Positions 20,596 to 33,000 of a DNA stretch of 64,000 nucleotides are shown here, piece after piece. Made by a program: the position numbers and the translations under genes. Under the pieces are notes generated by a model that worked only from the letters and a program-made list of their open reading frames with translations, was not told where the DNA came from and did no database searches. Source of the DNA: Haematobia irritans (taxonomy: Eukaryota; Arthropoda; Insecta; Diptera; Muscidae); NCBI RefSeq assembly GCF_050003625.1, contig NC_134398.1, forward strand, positions 196,485,700-196,549,699. Direction: 5' to 3'. Each line of letters begins with the position of its first letter. The first letter of the stretch is position 1.

Positions 20596-22207
20596 CCTCC
20601 AAATGTTGACCAAATTTTCTATAGAAATCAAATTTTGACAAAATTTTCTATAAAAGTAAAATTTTGACAAAATTTTCTATATAAATAAAATTTTAACAAA
20701 ATTTTCTATAGAAATAAGATTTTGACAAAATTTTCTACAGATATAAGATTTTGGCAAAATTTTCCATAGAAATAAAATTTTGACAAAATTTTCTATAGAA
20801 ATAAAATTTTGACAAAATTTTCTATAGAAATAAGATTTTGACAAAATGCTTATAGAAATAAAATTTTTGACAATATTTTCAATAGAAATAAAATGTTGAC
20901 AAAATTTTCTATAGAAATAAAATTTTGACAAAATTTCCTACAGAAAAAAAATTTGACAAATTTTTTATAGAAATAAATTTTTGACAAAATTTTCTATAGA
21001 AATTAAATTTTGACAAAATTTTTTATAGAAATAAGATTTTGACAAAATTTTTGATAGAAATAAGATTTTGGCAAAATTTTGACAAAATTTCCTATAGAAA
21101 AAAAAATTGACAAATTTTTTATAGAAATTAAATTTTGACAAAATTTTCTATAGAAATAAAATTTTGACAAAATTTTCTATAGAAATTAAATTTTGACAAA
21201 ATTTTTTATAGAAATAAATTTTTTACTAAATTTTTAATAGAAATAAAATTTTGACTATTTTTTTTATAGAAATAAAATTTTGACTAAATTTTTTATAGAA
21301 ATAAGATTTTGGCAAAATTTTTGATAGAAATAAAATTTTGACAAAATTTCCTATAGAAAAAAAATTTGACAAATTTTTTATAGAAATTAAATTTTGACAA
21401 AATTTTCTATAGAAATAAAATTTTGACAAAATTTTCTATAGAAATTAAATTTTGACAAAATTTTTTATAGAAATAAAATTTTTACTAAATTTTTAATAGA
21501 AATAAAATTTTGACTATTTTTTTTTAGAAATAAAATTATGACTACTTTTTTTATAGAAATAAATTTTTGACTAATTTTTTTATAGAAATAAAATTTTGAC
21601 AAAATATTTTTATAGAAATAAAATTTTGACAAAATATTCGATAGAAATAAAATTTTGACAAAATTTTCTTTAGAAATAAAATATTGACAAAATTTTCTAT
21701 AGAAAAAAAATTTTGACAATTTTTTTATAGAAATAAAATTTTGACAAAATTTTCTATAGAAATTAAATTTTGACAAAATTTTTTATAGAACTAAATTTTT
21801 GACTAATTTTTTTATAGAAATAAAATGTTGACTAATTTTTTTATAGAAATAACATTTTGGCTAAATTTTCTATAGAAATAAAATTTTGACAAAATTTCTT
21901 ATTCAAAAAAAATTTGACAAAAATTTTTATAGAAATAAAATTGTGACAAAATTTTCTATAGAAATAAATTTTTGACTAATTTTTTTTATAGAAATAAAAT
22001 TTTGACACAAATTTTTATAGAAATAAAATTTTGCTCCTCCAAGAAATTTGACAAATTTTTTTATAGGAATAAAATTTTGACATATTTTTTTATAGAAATA
22101 AAATTTTGACAAAATTTTCTATAGAAATTAAATTTTGACAAAATTTTTTGTAGAAATAAATTTTTGACTAATAAAATTTTGACACAAATTTTTATAGAAA
22201 TAAAATT
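20596..22207 (+). repeat. 29-bp array inserted in E2, TTGACTAA variant
   Basis: About 55 monomers. Array-specific changes include TTTTTTATAGAAATAAAA, TTTTGACTAAT and AAATTAAATTTTGAC. Both junctions fall at the E2 words CTCCTCC/TTTTGCTCCTCC. The right junction appears twice (22031 and 22208, 177 bp apart). Confidence 0.9.
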
Positions 22208-22545
22208 TTGCTCCTCCAAGAAACTCCGGAGGACAAATCTGGGTTCGGTTTATATGGGGGGCTATATATAATTATGGACCGATATAGACCAATTTTTGCA
22301 CGATTGTCAGAGATCATATACTTACACCACGTACCAAGTTTCAACCGGATCGGATTAATTTTGTTCCTGCCAGAGGCTCCGCAAAATTTGGACCAACGTG
22401 GACCAATTTTTGCATCGGTATTAGAAGCCATATATAAACACCACGTACCAACTTTCAACTGGATCGGATGAAAGTTGCTTCACTAAGGGGCTTCACAAGC
22501 CAAATCTGGGGTTGGGTTTAATTGGGGACTACAGAATTTCACCAC

Positions 22546-23810
22546 GATCTTGAAGACAGTAGAATTTGCGCTGAAGTTAGCAAATTTGTATAAATCTAAA
22601 CTCCTTTTGAACAATAAAATTAAAAAAATATATATACTTTCATTCAATTCTCTATATTCTCTCGGCAGATTATATTTTAATATCTGGGCCTTCTAGCTCC
22701 ATTGCCTGATTGGGTTGAAGCATTAAGTAATTTTTATCAGATTTGGTATAAGGCCTTACTTTATATATGTTACGGAATATGAGCTATATGGGGTTAAGAT
22801 GTAATTATCGCTGAACTAAAGCTAACTTTGATTTCCTTTTCAAATTTAGTTCTAGTTTATGCCTAAACATTTCATTTATTGATGTTTGTTGAAAAATTGA
22901 TATATTCGTTTGATGAAAAATCATTTACTTACTTGATTAAATGAATAAAAAAACAAAAGATAAAATATAAAATATAAAAAGAAAACCCAATGTCTGTATT
23001 TTTTTAATCATTTAGATGACCTAATTTTTACCTTTGTTGCTTTTGTTTACCAGTGATGATTTAATAATTCATTCTAAAAGTTTTCCAACAGAGGTCACAT
23101 TAGTTTGATAAAGTTGGTTTTTTTTATAATTTCTCTAGAGACTTTATAAACTAATCCTGTTTAGCAAAATATTTTGTATGAATAGATATATAGCCATACA
23201 GTGTCATATATGGAAGTAGAATTTTTTTTGTTTAAAATGTATGAACTATGGTAGTTATATATGTATCCGAAACTCAATGTTAATATAAAAAGAAATAATG
23301 TTTTTTTCTCGGAAAATAGCATGAAGATTTTGTTTTTTAATAGGTCAAGAAGTAAAATTAGAAGATCGAGCTAAATTGAAAATATGGCGAGAACTATACT
23401 TCTTCTACAAGTTTTCTGGGTTTCCGTACGCCTTTCTAAAATAAATAGTTCAGTGCAATTATACTTTTTCTAAAGTTTTTTTTTTTATTCTTATGATATT
23501 CACTCGAAAGATAATTTCTATATGTCAAATAGCAAATTGAAGATATGTACGTTACAGATATCGCTGATTTCCATATACAAATGTAGATGAACTCATTCAT
23601 ATATTTGCATTGCCACATTTCTGTGCTGGAATTATTCATGTCTCAATTGCTTATACAATACTGAGAACTGAATATATTCACAATTTGCCCAAACGAATCG
23701 GCTACGTGTTACAAGATTGTCAAAGGAGAAAATATTGGGAATAGCTCTCTCGCTTTATGTTTTGGTGGGAAGTAATTTCCTGAAATATTTTTTTTTTTGA
23801 TCAGGACTGA
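22546..23810. other. AT-rich single-copy DNA
   Basis: No element ends, array monomers or supported frame. Several T-runs. Nothing else seen. Confidence 0.5.
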
Positions 23811-24620
23811 AACAGTGGAATTCTAAGAAAAATTTATATAGAAATAAATACAATTTAGAGAAAATTTCCGAGTCTCAATTCTCAATTCTGAGAAAATTTT
23901 GAGAAACATTTGTATAGCAAAAAAAAATTTAGAAAATTTTCTAGAGAAATAAAACTTTGAGAAAATAAATAAAATTTTGAGGAAAATTTCTCCAGATACA
24001 AAATTTTGACAAAAATTTCCCTAGAAATAAAACTTTGAGAAAATAAATACAATGTTGAGAAAAATTTTGAGAAAATTAACTATCATCATAGAAATTTGGA
24101 GAAAATTTTATATTTTCAATAAAACTTTGAGAAAATTTTATATTTTCAATAAAAGTTTGAGAAAATTTTCAAGAGGAATAAGTTTTTGACAAAAATTTAT
24201 CTACATATAGAATTTTGAGAAAATTTTCTAGAGGAATAAAATTTTGAGAAAAAAATTCTATAGAAATAAAAATTTGAAAAAATTTTCAAGGGGAAAAAAA
24301 TTTGAGAAGTTTTTTCACTAGATATAAAATTTTGAGAAAATTTTCTATGGGAATAAAATTTTGAAAAAAATTTCTAGAGGAATAAATTTTTGACAAAAAT
24401 TTCTCTAGATATAAAATTTTGAGAAAATTTTCTAGACGAATAAAATTTTGAGAACATTTTCTAGGGGAATACAAATTTCTATAGAAAAAAATTTTGAAAA
24501 AATTTTCTAGAGGAATACAATTTTGAGAAAAATTTAGTTTGAAATTTTGAGAAAATTTTGTAGAGTGATAACATTTGAGAACATTTTCGACAGGAATAAA
24601 ATTTTGAGAACATTTTCTAA
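23811..24620 (+). repeat. Diverged array of the 29-bp family (GAGAAAATTTT, AGAGGAATAA variant)
   Basis: Monomers read TTTTGAGAAAATTTTCTAGA then GGAATAAAA: GAG replaces GAC and CTAGAGG replaces CTATAGA. They are the most diverged monomers in the window, together with 9230-10675 on the other strand. The array is cut by the SINE at 24621. Confidence 0.85.
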
Positions 24621-24862
24621 GTGGATTATCCCACCTCAATAATGCTGGTGACATTTCTGAGGGTTTCAAAGCTTCTATAAGTTGTTTCACTGCAATGTGG
24701 AACGCCGTTCGGACTCGGCAATAAAAAGAGGTTCCTTGTCATTGAGCTTAACATGGAATCGGGCAGCCCTCAGTGTTAAGAGAGAAGTTCACCAATGTGG
24801 TATCACAATGGACTGAATAGTCTAAGTGAGCCTGATACATAGGGCTGCCTAACCTAGCCTAG
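24621..24862 (+). mobile_element. tRNA-derived SINE, 5'-truncated
   Basis: Begins inside the body (GTGGATTATCCCACCTCAAT), lacks the tRNA-like head, and continues to GGCTGCCTAACCTAGCCTAG. It matches the copies at 20211, 39651 and 40598. 5' truncation is typical of target-primed reverse transcription. Confidence 0.85.
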
Positions 24863-27800
24863 AGGAATAAAACATTGAGAAACATTTATGTTGAAATAAA
24901 ATTTTGAAAAAAATTCTATTCTCAATAAAAGTTTGAGAAAATTTACTATTCTCAATAAAATTTTCAGAAAATTTTCTAAGGAAATTTTCTATAGAAATAA
25001 AATTTGGAGAAAATTTTTTATAAAAACAAAATATTTAAAATTTTCTATAAAAATATTATTTAGACAAAATCTTATATAGGAGTAAAATTTTGATAAAAAT
25101 TTCCTACAAAAATGAACTTTTGATAAAATTTCCTACCAAAATGATGTTTTGACAAAATTTCCTTTAGAAATAAAATTTTGACAAAATTTTCTATAGAAAT
25201 AGCATTTTGACAAAATTTTCTCAGAAATAAAATCTTGACAAATTTTCTATAGAAATAAAATTTTGGCAAAATTTTCTATAGAAATAACATTTTGACAAAA
25301 TTTTCTATAGAAATACCATTTTGACGAAATTTTCTATAGAAACAAAATTTTGAAAAAATTTTCTATAGAAATAACATTTTGACAAAATTTTTTCAGAAAT
25401 AATATCTTGACAAATTTTCTATAGAAATAAAATTTTGGCAAAATTTTCTGTAGAAATAAAATTTTGACAAAATTTTCTATAGAAATACCATTTTGAAAAA
25501 ATTTTTTATAGAAACAAAATTTTGACAAAATTTTTTATAGAAATAACATTTTGACAAAATTTTCTCAGAAAAATTTTATAGAAATAACATTTTGACAAAC
25601 TTTTCTCAGAAATAAAATCTTGACAAATTTTCTATAGAAATAAAATTTTGGCAAAACTTTCTATAGAAATAAAATTTTGACAAAATTTTCTATAGAAATA
25701 CCATTTTGACAAAATTTTCCATAGAAACAAAATTTTGACAAAATTTTCTACAGAAATAACATTTTGACAAAATTTGCTCAGAAATAATATCTTGAGAAAT
25801 TTTCTATAGAAATAAAATTTTGGCAAAATTTTCTATAGAAATAAAATTTTGACAAAATTTTCTATAGAAATACCATTTTGACAAAATTTTCTATAGAAAC
25901 AAAATTTTGACAAAATTTTCTATAGAAATAATATTTTGACAAAATTTTATAGAAATAATATTTTGACACAATTTTCTCAGAAATAAAATCTTGACAAATT
26001 TTCTATAGAAATAAAATTTTTACAAAATTTTCTATAGAAATAACATTTTGACAAAATTTTTTATAGAAATAACATTTTGACACAATTTTCTATAGAAATA
26101 AAATTTTGGCAAAATTTTCTGTAGAAATAAAATTTTGACAAAATTTTCTATAGAAATATTATTTTGACAAAATTTTCTATAGAAACAAAATTTTGACAAA
26201 ATTTTCTATAGAAACAAAATTTTGACAAAATTTTCTATAGAAATAACATTTTGATAAAATTTTTTATAGAAATAACATTTTGACAAAATTTTCTTTAGAA
26301 ATAAAATTTTGGCAAAATTTTCTGTAGAAATAAAATTTTGACAAAATTTTCTATAGAAATACCATTTTGACAAAATTTTCTATAGAAACAAAATTTTGAC
26401 AAAATTTTGTATAGAAACAAAATTTTGACAAAATTTTCTCAGAAATAATATTTTGACAAAATTTTCTCAGAAATAATATCTTGACAAATTTTCTATAGAA
26501 ATAAAATTTTGGCAAAATTTTCTGTAGAAATAAAATTTTGACAAAATTTTCTATAGAAATACCATTTTGACAAAATTTTCTATAGAAATAAAGTTTTGAC
26601 AAAATTTTCTATAAAAATAACATTTTGGCAAAATTTTCACAAAAAAAAATTGACAAAATTTTCTATAGAAATAAAAGTTTGAAAAAAGGTTCTATAGAAC
26701 AAAAATTTGGACAAAATTTTCTATATAAATAAAAGTTCGAAAAAAACTTCTTTAGAAACAAAATTTTGACAAAATTTTCTATAGAAATAAAATTTCGACA
26801 AAATTTTCTATAGAAATAAAATTTCGACAAAATTTTCTATAGAAATAAAATTTCGACAAAATTTTCTATAGAAATAAAATTTTGACAAATTTTTTTATAA
26901 AAATAAAATTGTGACAAAATTTTGTATAGAATTAAATTTTTGACAAAGGTTTCTATAGAAATAAAATTTTGACAAAATTGTCTATAAAAATAAGCTTTTG
27001 AGAAAATTGTATAGAATTAAAATTTTAACAAAAATTTCTATAGAAATAAAATTTTTAGAAAATTTTCTATTGATATAAAATTTTCAGCAAATTTACTACA
27101 GAAATAACATTTTCAGAATATTTTCTAAAGAAATAAAATTTGCAGAAAATTTTCTATAAAAATAAAATTTTGAAAAAATTTTCTATAGAAATAAAATTTT
27201 GACAAAATTTCCTATAGAAATAAAATTTTGTGTAGAATTAAAATGTTGACAAAAGTTTCTATAGAAATAAAATGTTGAAAAAATTATCTCTAGAAATAAA
27301 ATTTTGACAAAATTTTCTATAGAAATAAAATGTTGACAAAAGTTTCTATAGAAATAAAATGTTGAAAAAATTATCTGTAGAAATAAAGTTTTGACAAAAT
27401 TTTCTATAGAAATAAAATTTTGACAAATTTTCTATAGAAATACATTTTTGACAAAATTTTCTATAGAAATAAAATTTTGACAAATTTTCTATAGAAATAA
27501 AATTTTGACAAAATTTTCTATAGAAATAAAATTTTGACAAATTTTCTATAGAAATAAAATTTTGACAAAATTTTCTATAGAAATAAAATTTTGACAAATT
27601 TTTTTATACAAATAAAATTTTATCAAAATTTCCTATAGAAAAAAAAAATTCGACAAAATTTTCTTTACAAATAAAATGACGACAAAATTTTCTATAGAAA
27701 TAAAATTTCGACAAAATTTTCTATAGAAGTGAAATTTTGAAAAATTTTTCTATGGAAATAAAATTTCGACAAAATTTTCTATAGAAATAAAATTTTGGCA

Positions 27801-27988
27801 AAATTTTGTATAGAATTAAAATGTTGACAAAAGTTTCTATAGAAAAAAGTATTGAAAAAATTATCTATAGAAATAAAATTTTCCATAGAAATAAAATTTT
27901 GACAAAAATTTTCTATAGAAATAAAATTTTGACAAACTTTTCTATAGAAATAAAATTTAAAAAAATCAGTAGAAATAAAATTTTGCAA
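24863..27988 (+). repeat. 29-bp array with ~172-bp higher-order units
   Basis: More than 100 forward monomers. From about 25200 to 26640 a six-monomer higher-order unit repeats, marked by a short TCAGAAATAA monomer, TTTTGGCAAAA and ATACCATTTTGAC. The marker occurs at 25221, 25393 and 25565 (172 bp apart each), then 25606 and 25778 (172 again), then 25977. After 26650 the units lose this order, and after 27300 a two-monomer alternation with a 28-bp deletion form (TTTTGACAAATTTTCTATAG) appears. Confidence 0.9.
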
Positions 27989-28040
27989 TATAAGATTTTT
28001 TTATTTGGTAGTTTTTTTTGGTCAAATTTTGCCTTTATGT
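27989..28040 (+). repeat. E1 left-type terminus, truncated
   Basis: TTTTTTTATTTGGTAGTTTT then TTTTGGTCAAATTTT matches 7080-7125, but the outer GGCTCGAGTGGCAACC part is missing, so the boundary with the following single-copy DNA is secondary. Confidence 0.6.
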
Positions 28041-29234
28041 TTATCAAATTTCACCCACTGTGCGGACCTTATAGACGGTTTGCCATTTATGAGCGGCAAA
28101 TATTCACTATGCAAATCCACCTATCGACGCCGTCACGCCGCGAAAGTCATATTTCATAAGAATTCAAACTTTAACTATAGTAACTACAACTGATACGAAT
28201 ACAAGGCAAATACATCAGCTGAAAAACCACGAACCACCGTCATCAAAAACCACCACATTAAGCCCTGTTGAATACTGGCTAAGATTCGATGGAAGACGTT
28301 CACATTGTTTGCATGCAATGCCATTTGCCTTTGGATTCGTCGTATGTGGGTATGTTGGTAATACGGTGTCAAGTATGTGTGTTATACCGGTGTTGGTATC
28401 GGTATCACCGTATGTATGTGGTAAGAGGGGATTGTTTAAGGCCCCCGAGTATGTGTGTAGATGTATGAGATATTTGTGTGTAAAACTTGGATGGTATGCG
28501 AAGAAAATCAATTTCGTTCACCATTTGCTGTTGGCAATTTGCATAATAAGGTCGTTTGGCCCGATTTGCATGTGAATGTTATAAATTCGCATACTCTGCC
28601 AGTGAGTGAGAGTGTATGTTTGATTGAGTGTGTGTGTGTGAGTGAGTGAGTGATTTCTCTTTTAAAACCACACAAAATTTTATTTTGAACCACCGTTACC
28701 TCCGTCGCCATCTCGGATATTTAAATATATTAAGTTTAAATTGTCATTTGTAACAGCCCCCAATGAGCTGGCTCGATCCTTTTAAATGCCAAAAGAACAT
28801 GTATGTCAGTGTGTATTGGGGTAGACGTCTCTGCGTGTGTGTGTGTTTGGGTGTGCTAAAGGTTAATGGGCAAATCATGAGTTAGAGATTTGTTTCGATT
28901 TTTTTCTATATGGATTTTATAAACTATGAAATACTAATTTTCTCACCCAATTTTTTCTTAGATTGTTAGCAAAAGGCCTTTAAGTCCTTTATGCAAACAA
29001 ATTGAAATGTAATATATGTATATGCGACAGTATAACAAGGAGAAAGAACAAAATATTTTGTTTGTGCTATGCAAAATATATCGAAGGGAAATATTTTCAT
29101 TATAGGTTGAGAGGTTATTTTGTAAACCGACCTTGAAGAACTTCAGAAAAAAAAACCCATAATTAACAACGAAAATCTGGTGTGCTTGAATAAGGTAGAA
29201 ATATATTTCTGTGGAGAAAAATCTTTTGTATATA
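28041..29234. other. Single-copy DNA with TG-rich simple repeats
   Basis: Contains (TG)n followed by (TGAG)n at about 28619-28652 and another TG tract near 28834-28847. Several overlapping short frames (28005-28711) exist on both strands, with no domain. A gene cannot be supported or excluded. Confidence 0.5.
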
Positions 29235-30088
29235 TTGTTTTTATACTCTAACTATGTGTCAGGATATAATAACTGTGACCTGGCAAAAAAATGTGCAAAC
29301 AAGATATATCTATTTTAGAACTCATACAATATATACCGATCGACTCAGATATACCTCCTGGGTCAATCTAGCCCTTGCACCCAGAAAAAAAGGGCTCTAA
29401 TGCCAACTGAACTTTATTTTAGTTCATGAAGATTAGTTGATTTTAGTTAAATTTTGCACAATATGAGTAAATGTTCCTTATTTGAATAATAATTTTTTTC
29501 TAACTTTAATGACGTGAACTAAAAATAAGAAAGAAAAGTTGTATACAAATATAGTGCACAATTTTACTAAAAAATAAAATAGTTCATTTTTTCCTAAAAT
29601 GGCAGAAGTTTGCTTAAATTGAGTTCATCAGTCTCTCAAATGAGTAAATTTTACTAAAATTGTACCTGTCTCGAACTTCGTACAGTGCTAAAGACATTTT
29701 AACAATTTTCAAATCCAATTTTTTCTTCCAACATATGAAATTTTCTTAAACAACAGAAAAAAATAATTATTTTTAAAAAATTTTCTTCAATTTGACAAAA
29801 ATTATTAACTTATTTATAACATGTTGCAATTAGAAAACTATTTTAGTTAAAATTTTCTAAAATAAACCTACATTTTCTTCCACGGTGGGGTCACTTTTTT
29901 TTGGGTGTGGTGTCCGACGGTCTGCCCATAAATTTGTTGTTCGCAGGATTCCGACTGCAATTAATTTTATCAGAAGGACGAACGCTATTGAATTTGGTAA
30001 AAATCGGATCAAATTTAGATATAGCCCGATTACGACAAATTAAATTAAGATATTGCCCGATTACGACAAAGTGGGTCACATTCACAGT
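29235..30088 (-). mobile_element. E3 element interrupted by a MITE
   Basis: TTTATACTCTAACTATGTGT, then ATATATACCGATCGACTCAG (29332) and GGGTCAATCTAGCCCTTG up to 29377. The element continues after the MITE at 29908 (GGTGTCCGACGGTCTGCCCA, AATTTGTTGTTCGCAGGATT). The same order is uninterrupted at 52046. The (GTCC)n tract is decayed. E1 is inserted at its right end. Confidence 0.72.
29378..29907. mobile_element. MITE with CACCCAGAAAAAAAG ends
   Basis: The left end CACCCAGAAAAAAAGGGC and the complement of the right end CACCCAAAAAAAAGTGA form imperfect inverted repeats. TG flanks both sides (29376-29377, 29908-29909). The pre-insertion site can be read from the uninterrupted E3 at 52046 (CTAGCGCTTGGTGTCC). 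The interior is AT-rich with paired TTTAGTTCA-type words and no coding capacity. Confidence 0.75.
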
Positions 30089-33000
30089 GGTCACCTGAAC
30101 CAAAAATAATGTACCACAATTTGGAGAAAATTTTACAAAAATCTACCAAACAAAAAAATTTTATTATTTCAAAATGTTATTTCTGTACAAAATTTTGTCA
30201 AAATTTCATTTCATTAGAAATTTTTTTCAACAATTTATTTCTATAGAAAATTTTGTCAAAATTTTAATTTTATAGAAAATTTTGTCAAAATTTTTATTTT
30301 ATAGAAAATTTTGTCAAAATTTTTATTTTATAGAAAATTTTGTCAAAATTTTTATTTTATAGAAATTTTTGTCAAATTTCATTTCTATAGAAATTTTTGT
30401 CAAAGCTTTAATTATAGAAAATGTTGTAAAATTTTTATGTCTATAGTAAATTTTGTAAAATTTTTATTTCTATAGGAAATTTTGCCAAATTTTATTTCTC
30501 AAGAAACTTTCTCCAAGTAAGATTTCTATGAAAAGTTTTGTCCAAATTTTATTTCTATAGAAAATTTTGTCAAAATTTAATTTCTATAGAAAATTTTGTT
30601 AAAATTTTATTTCTATAGAAAATTTTGTCAACATTTTATTTCTATCGAAATTTTCTTCAAATTTTATTTCTGTAGAAAATTTTGTCAAAATTTGATTAAA
30701 ATTTTGTCAAAATTTAATTTCTGTACAAGAATTTGTCAAAATAGTATTTCTTTAGAAAATGTCAAAACTTTATTTCTATAGAAAATTTTGTAAATTTTTT
30801 TTTCTTTAGAAATTTTTTTCAATATTTTATTTCTATAGAAAAGTTTGTCAAAATTTAATTTCTGTACAAGAACTTATCAAAATTGTATTTCTTTAGAAAA
30901 TGTCAAAATTTTATTTCTTTAGAAATTTTTAGTCAAAATTTTACTTCTATAGAAAATTTTGTCAACATTTTATTTCTATGAAAAATTTTGCTAAAATTTT
31001 ATTTCTAAAGAAAATTTTGTTAAAATTTAATTTCTGTACAAGAATTTGTCAAAATTTTATATCTTTAGAAAGTGTCAAAAATTTTGGCACAATTTTATTT
31101 CTATAGAAAATTTTGTCAAATTTTATTTCTATGGAAAATTTTGTCGAAATTTTATTTCTATTGAAAATTTTGTCAAAATGTTATTTATATAGAAAATTTG
31201 ATTAAAATTTTGTCAAAATTTAATTTCTGTACAAAAATTTGTCAAATTTTTTTTTATTTAGAAAATGTCAAAACTTTATTTTTATAGAAAATTGTGTAAA
31301 TTTTTTTTTCTTTAGAAATTTTTTTTCAATATTTTTTTTCCCTAGAAAATTTTGTGAAAATTTAATTTCTAAAGAAAAATTTGTCAAAATTTAATTTCTG
31401 TACAAGAATTTGTCAAAATTGTATTTCTTTAGAAAATGTCAAAATTTTATTTTTTTAGAAAATTTTGTAAAAATTTTATTTCTATAGAAAATTTTGTCAA
31501 AATTTTATTTCTATGGAAAATTTTGTTAAAATTTTATTTCTATGGAAAATTTTGTTAAAATTTTATTTCTAAAGAAAATTTTGTCAAAATTTTATTTCTT
31601 TAAAAAATGTCAAAGCTTTATTTCTATATAGAAAATTTTGTCAAAATTTCATTTCTTTAGAATTTTTTTCAACATTTTATTTCTATTGAAAATTTTGTAA
31701 GAATTATCTGTAGAAAATTTTATTTCTATTGAAAATTTTATTTCTATAGAAAATTTTGTCAACATTTTATTTCTATAGAAAATTTTGTCAAAATTTTATT
31801 TCTATGGAAAAATTTGTTAAACTTTTATTTCTAAAGAAAATTTTGTCAAAATTTAATTTCTGTACAAGAATTTGTCAAAATTTTATTTCTTTAGAAAATG
31901 CCAAGACTTTATTTCTATAGAAAATTTTGTCGAAATTTCATTTCTTTCGAATTTTTTTCCAACATTTTATTTCTATTGAAAATTTTGTCAGAATTTTATT
32001 TCTATCGAAATTTTCTTCAAATTTTATTTCTGTAGAAAATTTTGTCAAAACTTTATTTCTATAGAAAATTTTGTCAAATGTTCATTTCTATAGAAAATTT
32101 TGTTAAAATTTCATTTCTATAGAAAATTTTGTCAAAATTTTATTTCTATAGAAAATTTTGTCAAAATTTTATTTTTATGGAAAATTGTGTCAAAATTTGA
32201 TTAAAATTTTGTCAAAATTTAATTTCTGTACAAGAATTTGTCAAAATAGTATTTCTTTAGAAAATGTCAAAACTTTATTTCTATAGAAAATTTTGTAAAA
32301 TTTTTTTCTTTAGAAATTTTTTTCAATATTTTATTTCTATAGAAAAGTTTGTCAAAATTTAATTTCTGTACAAGAACTTATCAAAATTGTATTTCTTTAG
32401 AAAATGTCAAAATTTTATTTCTTTAGAAATTTTTAGTCAAAATTTTATTTCTATAGAAAATTTTGTCAACATTTTATTTCTATGAAAAATTTTGCTAAAA
32501 TTTTATTTCTAAAGAAAATTTTGTTAAAATTTAATTTCTGTACAAGAATTTGTCAAAATTTTATATCTTTAGAAAATGTCAAAAATTTTGTCACAATTTT
32601 ATTTCTATAGAAAATTTTGTCAAATTTTATTTCTATGGAAAATTTTGTCAAAATTTTATTTCTATGGAAAATTTTGTCAAAATGTTATTTATATAGAAAA
32701 TTTGATTAAAATTTTGTCAAAATTTAATTTCTGTACAAGAATTTGTCAAATTTTTTTTTATTTAGAAAATGTCAAAACTTTATTTCTATAGAAAATTTTG
32801 TAAAACTTTTTTTTCTTTAGAAATTTTTTTTCAATATTTTATTTCTATCGAAAATTTTGTGAAAATTTAATTTCTAAAGAAAAATTTGTAAAAATTTAAT
32901 TTCTGTACAAGAATTTGTCAAAATTGTATTTCTTTAGAAAATGTCAAAATTTTATTTTTTTTAGAAAATTTTGTAAAATTTTATTTCTATAGAAAATTTT

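Larger units (their letters stand above)
19780..22545 (+). mobile_element. E2 element, decayed head, with SINE and 29-bp array inside
   Basis: The decayed head (AAGTATATAAGACCTTATGT, CCACCATGGATTGCGTAGAA) is followed by unit-type sequence. A SINE (20211-20559) with its own target duplication sits within a unit, and a 1.6-kb 29-bp array splits another unit. Normal units resume at 22208 (CTCCTCCAAGAAACTCCGGA). The 3' end is truncated near 22545 after GAATTTCACCACGATC, lacking the GGGTATAAAAA end. Confidence 0.75.

Noticed and set aside
26351..26602. Many open frames coding proteins like FYFYRKFCQNFISIENFVKI
   Set aside because: A 29-bp monomer repeats its reading every 87 bp (29 codons) and its forward frames have few stops, so frames of 60-100 codons arise automatically in every array on one strand. 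There is no independent evidence of coding.
24863..27988. CRISPR array (29-bp direct repeats)
   Set aside because: Repeats are head to tail with no unique spacers, are degenerate, and the surrounding elements are eukaryotic.
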